Assembly: GCA_002408205.1 (NCBI GenBank)
Contig: DHQY01000007.1
Span: forward strand, 220,924 to 284,923
Length of the DNA: 64,000 nt
Source of the DNA: Bacteroidales bacterium UBA5326
GTDB taxonomy: Bacteria; Bacteroidota; Bacteroidia; Bacteroidales; UBA932
Direction: 5' to 3'
The notes beneath the pieces were generated by a model. That model was not told where the DNA came from. It saw nothing but the letters and a program-made list of their open reading frames with translations, and searched no databases. Positions within the stretch are counted from its first letter, which is position 1, and each line of letters starts with the position of its first letter. A program made the translations under genes and the position numbers. Positions 32,603 to 39,981 of this stretch are shown here, piece after piece.

Positions 32603-33253
32603 TTACTGATTTTCGTTTTTGAGTTTATTTGACAACAGGGCCAGCGAGGCAGCCAGGTTTTCATCTCTGACCAGGATTCCGTCCGGGACCTTCAGATGAA
32701 CCGGCGCAAAATTCCAGATGGCTTTAATACCAGCCTGTATCAAAAGATCGGCTACCTGTTGGGCATACTGTTTGGGTACGGTAATTATACCTATTTGTAT
32801 TTTAAGACGTTGCGATATATGAGATAATTGGTCAAGCGGAAATACCGGTTTTCCCGAGAGAACAGATCCGGTTAGTGTGGTATTGATATCGAACCCGGCC
32901 ACAATATTAAAGCCGTAACTTTTAAAGCCATCGTAAGCCAGCAACGTGGACCCCAGGCGTCCGCACCCCACCAGTATGGTATCGTCTACATTATTATAAC
33001 CCAGATATGTTTCTATATCTCTCATGAGGCCGTCCACTTCGAACCCCACCCGGGGTTTCCCGGAAACGGAACTTATTTCGGCCAGGTCTTTGCGTACCTG
33101 AATAGCATTGAGATTCAGGTCATCTGCAATGGTTGTGGAGGAAATGGCAGTCGTCCCAAGCTTCTGAATTTCCTGCAGATAACAATAGTATTTTGGTAAC
33201 CTCTGCAGTGTCGCCCTGGATATGCTTACGGTATGATCTTTTGTATTTTCCAT
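32603..33253 (-). CDS. rex: Redox-sensing transcriptional repressor Rex
   Basis: The start is ATG 33253 (MENTKDHTVSISRATLQRLP), giving 216 residues, the normal Rex length; an in-frame codon 63 bp upstream is rejected because it lies beyond the palindrome in the leader. The N-terminal winged helix (~10-75) contains IADDLNLNAIQVRKDLAE. The Rossmann NAD(H) domain begins at VGCGRLGSTLL. Rex leaves its operators when NADH is high, de-repressing fermentation genes such as adhE. It is the first gene of its own regulated operon, which suggests autoregulation. Confidence 0.95.
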   Translation of the reverse strand: MENTKDHTVSISRATLQRLPKYYCYLQEIQKLGTTAISSTTIADDLNLNAIQVRKDLAEISSVSGKPRVGFEVDGLMRDIETYLGYNNVDDTILVGCGRLGSTLLAYDGFKSYGFNIVAGFDINTTLTGSVLSGKPVFPLDQLSHISQRLKIQIGIITVPKQYAQQVADLLIQAGIKAIWNFAPVHLKVPDGILVRDENLAASLALLSNKLKNENQ

Positions 33254-33272
33254 GGCATTGTTTTTTGTTTTA

Positions 33273-33292
33273 CGATAAATTTTTATCGATAA
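33273..33292. promoter_or_regulatory. Palindrome in the rex leader, candidate Rex operator
   Basis: CGATAAA (33273-33279) and TTTATCG (33282-33288) form a 7-2-7 inverted repeat, overlapping TTATCGATAA (33283-33292). It lies between the predicted rex transcription start (~33296) and the rex ATG, where an autoregulatory repressor could block transcription. It does not match the classical TTGTGA-type Rex site, so the assignment is tentative. Confidence 0.4.
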
Positions 33293-33301
33293 ATTATGGT
33301 G

Positions 33302-33332
33302 CAAATGTAATGCCATTTTTTAATAATGCAAA
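33302..33332 (-). promoter_or_regulatory. rex operon promoter (TTTG-N19-TACATTTG)
   Basis: The minus-strand -7 element (33302-33309) and TTTG (33329-33332) match the Bacteroidetes consensus with 19-nt spacing. Transcription should start near 33296 and run through rex, adhE, hydS and the hydrogenase. Confidence 0.72.
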
Positions 33333-33345
33333 AAAATTTGCATTA
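33324..33345. repeat. 22-bp perfect palindrome joining the two divergent -33 boxes
   Basis: TAATGCAAA (33324-33332) and TTTGCATTA (33337-33345) flank four A residues. Each arm contains one TTTG box, for rex on the minus strand and for the his leader on the plus strand, so the two promoters are mirror images. A dimeric regulator could bind here and control both operons. Confidence 0.65.
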
Positions 33346-33367
33346 TTTTTATTTATAGCTACATTTG
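33337..33367 (+). promoter_or_regulatory. his operon promoter (TTTG-N19-TACATTTG)
   Basis: TTTG (33337-33340) and TACATTTG (33360-33367) match the consensus with 19-nt spacing. The predicted start at ~33373 lies only a few bases before the leader-peptide ATG. Confidence 0.75.
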
Positions 33368-33375
33368 CAACCGTT

Positions 33376-33432
33376 ATGCACATTCAACATTTACATCATC
33401 ACCATCATCATCCTTGCTCTCAGGCGAGATAG
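33376..33432 (+). CDS. hisL: His-rich leader peptide of the histidine operon
   Basis: An 18-codon reading frame encodes MHIQHLHHHHHHPCSQAR, with eight histidines including a run of six. It lies between the his promoter and an attenuator hairpin upstream of hisG. In histidine operons of other phyla such peptides sense charged tRNA-His: ribosomes stalled on the His codons let an antiterminator form. The match in position, codon content and RNA structure makes this role very likely. It has almost no 5' leader, so translation probably begins near the transcript end. Confidence 0.88.
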   Translation: MHIQHLHHHHHHPCSQAR

Positions 33433-33496
33433 AAATGGTATGTTGTAATAACAGGAAATTTCAAAAACCCGTCTGAGCAGTCAGGCGGGTTTTTTT
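33419..33496 (+). terminator. his operon attenuator with competing antiterminator
   Basis: The terminator is a long stem: 33463-33476 (AAAAACCCGTCTGA) with 33481-33494, loop GCAG, and a run of seven T. The leader-peptide coding region contains CTCAGGCG (33419-33426), which repeats the 3' arm and can pair with CGTCTGAG (33470-33477). The two structures are mutually exclusive. A ribosome reaching the stop codon would cover 33419-33426 and allow termination; one stalled at the His run would leave it free. Confidence 0.85.
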
Positions 33497-33536
33497 ATGT
33501 GCAAACCTCCTGCTGCCCGGACACAACACACAACCG

Positions 33537-34400
33537 ATGAGCAGACTTACCATCGCTATTCAAAAAAACGGACGCTTAAGCGAAAAATCACTGCAACTGC
33601 TGAAAGATTGCGGAATCAAGATCAACAATGGCAAAAGCGACAGACAACTTAAAACAGAGGCTCTGAATTTCCCCCTGGATATTCTTTTTCTCAGGGATAA
33701 CGATATTCCACATTATGTGGAACAGGGCGTGGCACATATAGGGATCGTAGGAGAAAACGAGGTGTGGGAACAGGAGAAGGACGTCCAGGTGGTAGACCGG
33801 CCGGGATTTGCCCAATGCAGGCTGTCGCTGGCTATTGCCAAGGATGAACCCTATGCGGGACTTGAATATTTCAACGGCAAACGAATAGCCACCAGTTATC
33901 CGGGAATACTCCGTAAATTCTGCGAAGAAAACCGACTGGATGTGAAAATAGAAGAGATTGGGGGAAGTGTGGAAATTGCTCCCGGCATTGGGTTGTCACA
34001 TGGTATCTTTGATATTGTCAGCACCGGCAGCACCCTTATTATGAACGGGCTCCGGGAGGTAAAAGTAGTGACCAAAAGCGCCGCAGTGATCATTGCCAAC
34101 AAGGAATTGGACCGCAGCCGGCAAAACCTGCTTTCGGACCTGCTCTTCAGGATAAAGGCCGTACGTTCAGCAGCAGAGAACAAATACATACTGCTTAACG
34201 CTCCCGAAGAAGCCATAGAAAAGATTGTATCGGTCCTTCCCGGCATGAAATCACCCACGGTACTGCCCCTGGCTCTCAAGGGATGGGTAAGCATCCATTC
34301 CGTGGTACGCGAAGACGTCTTCTGGGAAACCATAGACCTTCTGAAACAGGCCGGAGCACAGGGAATCCTGGTCGTTCCCATAGAAAAAATGATTCTATAA
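33537..34400 (+). CDS. hisG: ATP phosphoribosyltransferase, long form
   Basis: This 287-residue enzyme carries out the first step of histidine synthesis, joining ATP and PRPP. It begins LTIAIQKNGRLSEKSLQLL and has the PRPP-site region DIVSTGSTLIMNGL (~160-175). The length and a C-terminal PII-like regulatory domain (~215-287) mark it as the HisZ-independent long form, normally feedback-inhibited by histidine. It lies 40 bp after the attenuator and 11 bp before hisD. Confidence 0.97.
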   Translation: MSRLTIAIQKNGRLSEKSLQLLKDCGIKINNGKSDRQLKTEALNFPLDILFLRDNDIPHYVEQGVAHIGIVGENEVWEQEKDVQVVDRPGFAQCRLSLAIAKDEPYAGLEYFNGKRIATSYPGILRKFCEENRLDVKIEEIGGSVEIAPGIGLSHGIFDIVSTGSTLIMNGLREVKVVTKSAAVIIANKELDRSRQNLLSDLLFRIKAVRSAAENKYILLNAPEEAIEKIVSVLPGMKSPTVLPLALKGWVSIHSVVREDVFWETIDLLKQAGAQGILVVPIEKMIL

Positions 34401-34411
34401 ACAGTACAGAT

Positions 34412-35704
34412 ATGAAAATAACAGATTATCCCGCACCGGAAACATGGGCATCCCTTTCGGAACGTCCTCAGATAGACAGAAAAACACTGGAAAAAGCCGT
34501 AGACTGCATATTCGACGAAGTCCGCAAAGATGGTGACAAAGCGGTTCTGCGCTATGCACAGCTTTTTGATAATGCGCGCTACGCAGATCTGGTTGTAGAC
34601 CGGGCCTGCATTGAAGGGGCCACTGCACAGATTGACGACAGCCTGAAGAAAGCCATTGCTTTCGCCTATGAAAACATTATGAGCTTCCATGCATCTCAGC
34701 TCAGTGACCTCAGGAGATTGAAAGAAAACAAGATACAAACTGTCAAAGGCGTAACCTGCTGGAGGGAAACACGTCCCATAGAAAAGGTGGGCATCTATAT
34801 TCCCGGCGGAAGCGCCCCCCTGTTTTCTACGGTTCTCATGCTGGGCATCCCCGCCATGCTGGCAGGATGCAAGAAGATCGTACTTTGCACTCCGGCAGAC
34901 AAAGACGGTATTATTAATCCTGCTATCCTCTATACTGCCGGACTGGTTGGAATTGATACAATTATCAGGGCGGGAGGCATTCAGGCCATTGCAGCAATGA
35001 CTTTCGGAACCGAAAGCATTCCCCGGGTGAATAAGATATTCGGACCCGGAAACCAGTATGTTACCGCAGCCAAACAAAAGGCCCAATTACTGGGCACTGC
35101 CATAGATCTTCCGGCAGGTCCGAGTGAGGTCCTTATTATTGCAGACCGGACGGCAGACCCCGCTTTCGTGGCAGCCGACCTGCTTTCCCAGGCGGAACAC
35201 GGTCCCGACAGCCAGGTATTGCTGCTTTCAGACGACCGGTCACTTATAGAAAATGCCCTGTGTGAGACCCAACGGCAACTGGCCCTGCTTCCCAGAAAAG
35301 ATACGGCGGCCAAAGCCCTGGCAAACAGCAAGGCACTTCTCATGCAAAACATCGATGAATGTTTCGCTTTCAGCAATGTATACGCGCCGGAGCACCTTAT
35401 TATCGCCACTGACCGGGCCACACAACAGGCAGCCAAAGTGACGAGCGCAGGATCTGTATTTCTGGGAGCCTACAGTTGTGAAAGCGCCGGCGATTATGCA
35501 AGCGGTACCAACCATACCCTGCCTACCGGCGGATATGCCGGATCCTGCGGCGGCGTATCGGTGGAAAGCTTTATCAAATACATATCTTTCCAGTACATTA
35601 CAGAAGAAGGCCTGAACAACATGGCCGGGAGCATTACCGCCATGGCCGCAGCCGAAGGACTTCAGGCACACGCCAATGCCGTAAACGTAAGAAAACAGAA
35701 ATAA
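34412..35704 (+). CDS. hisD: Histidinol dehydrogenase
   Basis: I start at ATG 34412 (MKITDYPAPETWASLSERPQ), 430 residues; an upstream in-frame codon at 34283 lies inside hisG. Conserved blocks are present: VGIYIPGGSAPLFSTVLM, FGPGNQYVTAAKQ, DLPAGPSEVLI, AEHGPDSQ and YAPEHLI. The enzyme oxidises histidinol to histidine with two NAD+, using a zinc ion. Length is normal. It is separated from the next gene by 5 bp. Confidence 0.97.
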   Translation: MKITDYPAPETWASLSERPQIDRKTLEKAVDCIFDEVRKDGDKAVLRYAQLFDNARYADLVVDRACIEGATAQIDDSLKKAIAFAYENIMSFHASQLSDLRRLKENKIQTVKGVTCWRETRPIEKVGIYIPGGSAPLFSTVLMLGIPAMLAGCKKIVLCTPADKDGIINPAILYTAGLVGIDTIIRAGGIQAIAAMTFGTESIPRVNKIFGPGNQYVTAAKQKAQLLGTAIDLPAGPSEVLIIADRTADPAFVAADLLSQAEHGPDSQVLLLSDDRSLIENALCETQRQLALLPRKDTAAKALANSKALLMQNIDECFAFSNVYAPEHLIIATDRATQQAAKVTSAGSVFLGAYSCESAGDYASGTNHTLPTGGYAGSCGGVSVESFIKYISFQYITEEGLNNMAGSITAMAAAEGLQAHANAVNVRKQK

Positions 35705-35709
35705 AAAGA

Positions 35710-37356
35710 ATGAACATGAACCCCATACCATCACCACTAAAACTGGCACGAAAAAACATTCTCCATATGGACCCCTACACATGTGCCCGTATGGAATACA
35801 CAGAAAAGGGAGGCATTTTCCTGGATGCCAATGAAAATCCGTTTGGCGTATATAACCGTTACCCCGACCCTTTGCAGACCGAACTCAAACAACGGCTGGG
35901 AGAGTTAAAATCGGTTTCACCGGATTCAATCTTTATCGGGAACGGAAGCGATGAGATTATAGATCTGCTGGTCAGGATCTTTTGCGAACCCGGTAGGGAC
36001 CGGGTCCTCACGTTCTCCCCTACTTACGGCATGTACGATGTAGCCTGCCGGATAAACGACGTAGAACTTCTGACCATTCCGCTAAACAGTGAATTCCAGA
36101 TAGATAAAGAAGCATACCTGAAAAAAATAAAAAACCCGTCTTTTAAAATGGTCATTGCCTGCAGTCCCAACAATCCTACCGGAAACGTACTGGACCATTT
36201 GGAACTGATTGCCGGATCGTTCCCGGGCATTGTAGTGATTGACGAAGCCTATAATGACTTCAGCCAGACCCCTTCGTATGTGGCGCTTACAAAACAATAC
36301 CCTAACCTGGTTGTCCTGCAGACATTCAGCAAGGCATGGGGCCTTGCCGGAGCCAGGGTAGGCATGGCTTTCGCGGGAGATGAAATCATTGGACTGCTAA
36401 ACAAAGTAAAGGCTCCATATAATGTAAGTTCCCTTAACCAACAGGCCGCACTGGACGCTCTTAAAGACGGCGAAGGCTTCCAAAAAAGAAAAGAACTCAT
36501 CTGTGCGGAAAGGGAATACATGATCCGGCAACTGTCCAAAGCCCCGGGAATAATAAAGGTATTCCCTTCCCAGACCAATTTTTTGCTTGTTGAGGCCGAC
36601 GATGCGGAACAACTCTACCACTATCTCCTCTCCAAAAGTCTGATCACACGAAACAGAAGCCGTCTGATTCCCGGTTGCCTGCGCATTACCGTTGGTTCAC
36701 CGCTTGAAAACAGGCTGCTGCTGCAGGCGCTTGGTGTAGAGGAAAGCCTGCCTGTCCGGAGGGTAGCGCAGATCAGGCGTCATACCTCAGAGACAACCAT
36801 CCAGGTGGAACTGGATCTCGATGGAACGGGCCAGGGCTGCATATCTACTGGGATTCCGTTCTTTGACCATATGCTGGAGCAGGTTGCCCGCCACGGAAAC
36901 ATAGATCTTACAGTCCAGGCATCCGGTGATCTCAGGAAGACCGCCAACGGGGAATACCGTACCGACAGCCACCACCTGATAGAAGACGTGGGGCTTTGTC
37001 TGGGTGAGGCTTTCAGGAAAAGCCTCGGAGACAAGGCGGGCATAGAACGGTACGGCTTCACGTTACCCATGGACGATTCACTGGCACAGGCCGCCATCGA
37101 CTTCGGGGGCAGACCTCAACTGGTCTGGAACGCCGAATACCGCCGGGAATTCATTGGTGAGATGCCTGCAGAAATGCTTCCCCACTTTTTTAAATCGTTC
37201 TGCGACACAGCGCAGTGTAACCTGAATATCCGGGCAGAAGGTCAGAACGAACACCATAAGGCCGAGGCCACCTTCAAAGCGTTTGCCCGTGCCCTGAGGA
37301 TGGCTGCCGCCCGAACCGGGAGCTCAGTAATACCCAGTACGAAAGGAACGTTATGA
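35710..37356 (+). CDS. HisC-HisB fusion: histidinol-phosphate aminotransferase + imidazoleglycerol-phosphate dehydratase
   Basis: A single 548-residue frame joins two enzymes. Residues ~1-345 are a PLP aminotransferase (HisC), with Lys208 in TFSKAWGLAGARVG and the PNNPTG motif. Residues ~352-548 are the HisB dehydratase, with FFDHM (384-388), HHLIED (421-426) and EHHKAEA (514-520), all metal ligands intact. The join is a ~7-residue linker. HisB of many Bacteroidetes carries an N-terminal HAD histidinol-phosphatase domain; here it is absent and HisC occupies its place. The phosphatase step must be supplied by another gene. The end overlaps hisH by 4 bp. Confidence 0.93.
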   Translation: MNMNPIPSPLKLARKNILHMDPYTCARMEYTEKGGIFLDANENPFGVYNRYPDPLQTELKQRLGELKSVSPDSIFIGNGSDEIIDLLVRIFCEPGRDRVLTFSPTYGMYDVACRINDVELLTIPLNSEFQIDKEAYLKKIKNPSFKMVIACSPNNPTGNVLDHLELIAGSFPGIVVIDEAYNDFSQTPSYVALTKQYPNLVVLQTFSKAWGLAGARVGMAFAGDEIIGLLNKVKAPYNVSSLNQQAALDALKDGEGFQKRKELICAEREYMIRQLSKAPGIIKVFPSQTNFLLVEADDAEQLYHYLLSKSLITRNRSRLIPGCLRITVGSPLENRLLLQALGVEESLPVRRVAQIRRHTSETTIQVELDLDGTGQGCISTGIPFFDHMLEQVARHGNIDLTVQASGDLRKTANGEYRTDSHHLIEDVGLCLGEAFRKSLGDKAGIERYGFTLPMDDSLAQAAIDFGGRPQLVWNAEYRREFIGEMPAEMLPHFFKSFCDTAQCNLNIRAEGQNEHHKAEATFKAFARALRMAAARTGSSVIPSTKGTL

Positions 37357-37901
37357 TAGCCATACTCAAATACAATGCGGGAAATATCCGTTCAGTGGAA
37401 AACGCCCTGCTCCGGCTGGGTTACAGCCCGGTAATATCAGACGATGCCGGGGTACTGGCCTCGGCGGAAAAAGTGATTATTCCCGGCGTAGGCGAAGCAT
37501 CCTCGGCCATGCGCTATCTTAGAGAAAAAGGACTCGACAGGGTAATCTGCGAACTCAGGCAGCCGGTCCTGGGAATTTGCCTGGGGCTGCAACTCCTCTG
37601 CCGGTCTTCAGAAGAAGGGGACACTGCCTGCCTGGGTATCTTCCCGGCCGCTGTAAAAAGATTTCCTGCGGAAGGCATTATTCCGCATATGGGATGGAAC
37701 ACCCTTCACGAAACTTTACAGGACGTCTATTTCGTGCACAGCTATTATGCAGAGATCTGTTCCTTCACGGTACAGACATGTACCTACATAGTGCCTTTTA
37801 GCGCAGCGCTCAGGAAAGATAATTTTTACGCGCTCCAGTACCACCCGGAAAAATCGGGCAGCACGGGCGCCGTCATACTTGAACAATTCCTGAAACAATG
37901 A
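37353..37901 (+). CDS. hisH: Imidazole glycerol phosphate synthase, glutaminase subunit
   Basis: The 182-residue glutamine amidotransferase has its catalytic Cys in PVLGICLGLQLL and His and Glu in YHPEKSG. It feeds ammonia to HisF. It is a little shorter than the usual ~195-205 residues: the stretch between HMGWNTLHETL and VYFVHSYYAE seems to lack about a dozen residues normally found before the YFVHSYY strand. The ATG overlaps the previous stop and the stop overlaps hisA. Confidence 0.94.
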   Translation: MIAILKYNAGNIRSVENALLRLGYSPVISDDAGVLASAEKVIIPGVGEASSAMRYLREKGLDRVICELRQPVLGICLGLQLLCRSSEEGDTACLGIFPAAVKRFPAEGIIPHMGWNTLHETLQDVYFVHSYYAEICSFTVQTCTYIVPFSAALRKDNFYALQYHPEKSGSTGAVILEQFLKQ

Positions 37902-38611
37902 GGATCATCCCGGCCATAGACCTGATTGACGGAAAATGCGTCCGTCTCACCCGGGGAGATTACGCCCTGCAACAAATCTATAACCCCGATCCCCTAGAGG
38001 TGGCCAAAGCATTCGAGGGAGCAGGGCTGCAGTACCTGCACCTGGTAGATCTCGACGGAGCCCGTGCCCGACATATAGTACACCACAAAATTCTGCACGA
38101 CATAGCCACCCGGACCGGTCTTAAGATAGACTTTGGAGGCGGGATAAAGAGCTCCCGGGACGTGGCCCTGGCTTTTGAAAACGGAGCCGTTCAGATCACG
38201 GCAGGCAGTATTGCCGTTACGGACAGCGCCCTGGTTGAAGAGTGGCTTGGCGTATACGGCCCCGGCAAGATAATCCTGGGAGCTGACAGCCGGAGCGGCT
38301 TTGTGGCCACCCACGGATGGCAACGATCCACCCAACGGCCTGTGGTTGAATTCATAGGTGAATACGCGGCCAAAGGCATGTCCTATGTAATATGCACCGA
38401 TATTTCGCGTGACGGCATGTTGCAGGGCTGCTCCGCAGACCTTTACCGGGAGATCCTTCTGGAGTGTCCGGTTAAACTCATTGCCAGCGGAGGCGTTTCC
38501 TGCATGGAGGATCTACTCCTGCTGGAAAAAACCGGCTGCGAAGGGGCCATCATTGGTAAGGCCCTCTATGAAAACAAAATAACACTTAAAGAACTGTCCC
38601 TTTTATGTTAA
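37898..38611 (+). CDS. hisA: ProFAR isomerase HisA
   Basis: The 237-residue TIM barrel catalyses the Amadori rearrangement of ProFAR to PRFAR. The first catalytic Asp is in IPAIDLIDGKCVRL and the second in LGADSRSG. Phosphate-binding loops are visible at DFGGGIKSS and IASGGVS. The ATG overlaps the hisH stop by 4 bp and the end overlaps hisF by 7 bp, consistent with tight coupling. Confidence 0.96.
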   Translation: MRIIPAIDLIDGKCVRLTRGDYALQQIYNPDPLEVAKAFEGAGLQYLHLVDLDGARARHIVHHKILHDIATRTGLKIDFGGGIKSSRDVALAFENGAVQITAGSIAVTDSALVEEWLGVYGPGKIILGADSRSGFVATHGWQRSTQRPVVEFIGEYAAKGMSYVICTDISRDGMLQGCSADLYREILLECPVKLIASGGVSCMEDLLLLEKTGCEGAIIGKALYENKITLKELSLLC

Positions 38612-39378
38612 AAAAACGCATCATACCCTGCCTGGATATTCTTAACGGACGTACCGTCAAAGGCGTGCATTTTGTGGACCTGCGCGATGCCGGCGATCCG
38701 GTTGAACTGGCCGGAAAATACGCTTCCCAGGGAGCCGACGAACTGGTATTCCTGGACATCACCGCCACCGTAGAGAAACGCAAAACCCTTGTGAAGCTGG
38801 TAGAGCGGATAGCCCTTGCCATTGATATTCCGTTTACCGTAGGCGGAGGTATAAGCACCGTAGCAGATGCCTCGGAACTTATTAAAGCCGGAGCAGATAA
38901 AATCAGTATCAACTCAGCCGCTGTACGCCGTCCCGAGTTGATTGCCCAATTGGCCGGAAACTTTGGCAGCCAATGCGTTGTCGTTGCCGTTGATACCCGG
39001 ACCTGTGGACCCTGTTCGGACCGTTTGCCGTCGGGATATACCGTTTATGTAGACGGAGGACGGACCAATACCGGTCTGGACACCCTTAACTGGGTACGTC
39101 AGGCCCGGGACCTCGGGGCCGGCGAGATCCTGCTCACCTCTATGGACCATGACGGCACCCGGAACGGGTTTGCACTCGAAATCACCTCGTTGGTTACCCG
39201 GTCCGTTTCCGTTCCCGTCATTGCATCGGGAGGAGCCGGTAACATGGAGCATTTCTGGGATGTATTCCGTGAGACCGGGGCCGGAGGGGCATTGGCCGCC
39301 GGTATATTCCATTACGGAGACGTATCTATACCCGCATTAAAGAACTACTTAAAAACCCAACAAATTCCCATACGATGA
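38605..39378 (+). CDS. hisF: Imidazole glycerol phosphate synthase, cyclase subunit
   Basis: This 257-residue TIM barrel begins LKKRIIPCLDILNGRTVKGV, with the catalytic Asp in CLDI and a second in VVAVDTR. The phosphate loops FTVGGGIST and VIASGGAG are present. It converts PRFAR and HisH-derived ammonia to imidazole-glycerol phosphate and AICAR. Length is normal. It overlaps hisA and hisIE. Confidence 0.97.
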   Translation: MLKKRIIPCLDILNGRTVKGVHFVDLRDAGDPVELAGKYASQGADELVFLDITATVEKRKTLVKLVERIALAIDIPFTVGGGISTVADASELIKAGADKISINSAAVRRPELIAQLAGNFGSQCVVVAVDTRTCGPCSDRLPSGYTVYVDGGRTNTGLDTLNWVRQARDLGAGEILLTSMDHDGTRNGFALEITSLVTRSVSVPVIASGGAGNMEHFWDVFRETGAGGALAAGIFHYGDVSIPALKNYLKTQQIPIR

Positions 39379-39980
39379 AACCCATTTCCACTATAAAGCC
39401 TGACTTCGGGAAAAGCAACGGACTCGTTCCGGCCGTAATTCAGCACTACCTTACCGGGCAGGTACTTATGCTCGGATACATGAACGCTCAGGCGTTTGAA
39501 AAAACAATGAATGAAAAGCGGGTGACCTTTTTCAGCCGCAGCCGCCAGTGCCTTTGGACAAAAGGTGAAACCTCGGGCAATTATCTTTTTGTCAAAGAGA
39601 TATTTACAGACTGTGACAACGATACACTGCTCATCAAGGTCCTTCCGGCCGGGCCGGTATGCCACACCGGCAGCACCAATTGCTTTGGCGAAGAAACGCC
39701 CAGGGGCTTTTTGTATACGCTTGAGGATGTCATTTCACAACGTATAGCCGACAACAATCCGCAATCGTATACAAACCGTATATACCGCCAGGGTATAAAC
39801 CGGATGGCCCAGAAAGTGGGAGAAGAAGCCGTGGAAGTGGTCATAGAGGCCAAGGATAATAACCGGGATCTGTTCTGCAACGAAGCCGCCGACCTGCTAT
39901 ACCACCTGCTAGTACTGCTCCATGCCAAAGAAGTCTCTCTCACGGATATAGAACAGGTGCTGAAGGAACGCCACAAATAA
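39375..39980 (+). CDS. hisIE: Bifunctional phosphoribosyl-AMP cyclohydrolase/phosphoribosyl-ATP pyrophosphatase
   Basis: The first ~110 of 201 residues are the HisI cyclohydrolase (VLMLGYMNAQAF, TFFSRSRQCLWTKGETSGN, DCDNDTLL and CHTGSTNCF hold the zinc and magnesium ligands). The C-terminal ~90 residues are the HisE pyrophosphatase (QKVGEEAVEVVIEAKD, EAADLLYHLLVLL). They perform steps two and three of the pathway. It is the last gene of the his operon and ends 1 bp before the convergent GH30 gene. Confidence 0.97.
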   Translation: MKPISTIKPDFGKSNGLVPAVIQHYLTGQVLMLGYMNAQAFEKTMNEKRVTFFSRSRQCLWTKGETSGNYLFVKEIFTDCDNDTLLIKVLPAGPVCHTGSTNCFGEETPRGFLYTLEDVISQRIADNNPQSYTNRIYRQGINRMAQKVGEEAVEVVIEAKDNNRDLFCNEAADLLYHLLVLLHAKEVSLTDIEQVLKERHK

Positions 39981-39981
39981 C

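Noticed and set aside
33133..33432. A 99-residue frame running from antisense rex into the his leader
   Set aside because: It is antisense to rex over most of its length. Only its last 18 codons, which start at their own ATG right after the his promoter, are meaningful and are annotated as the leader peptide.
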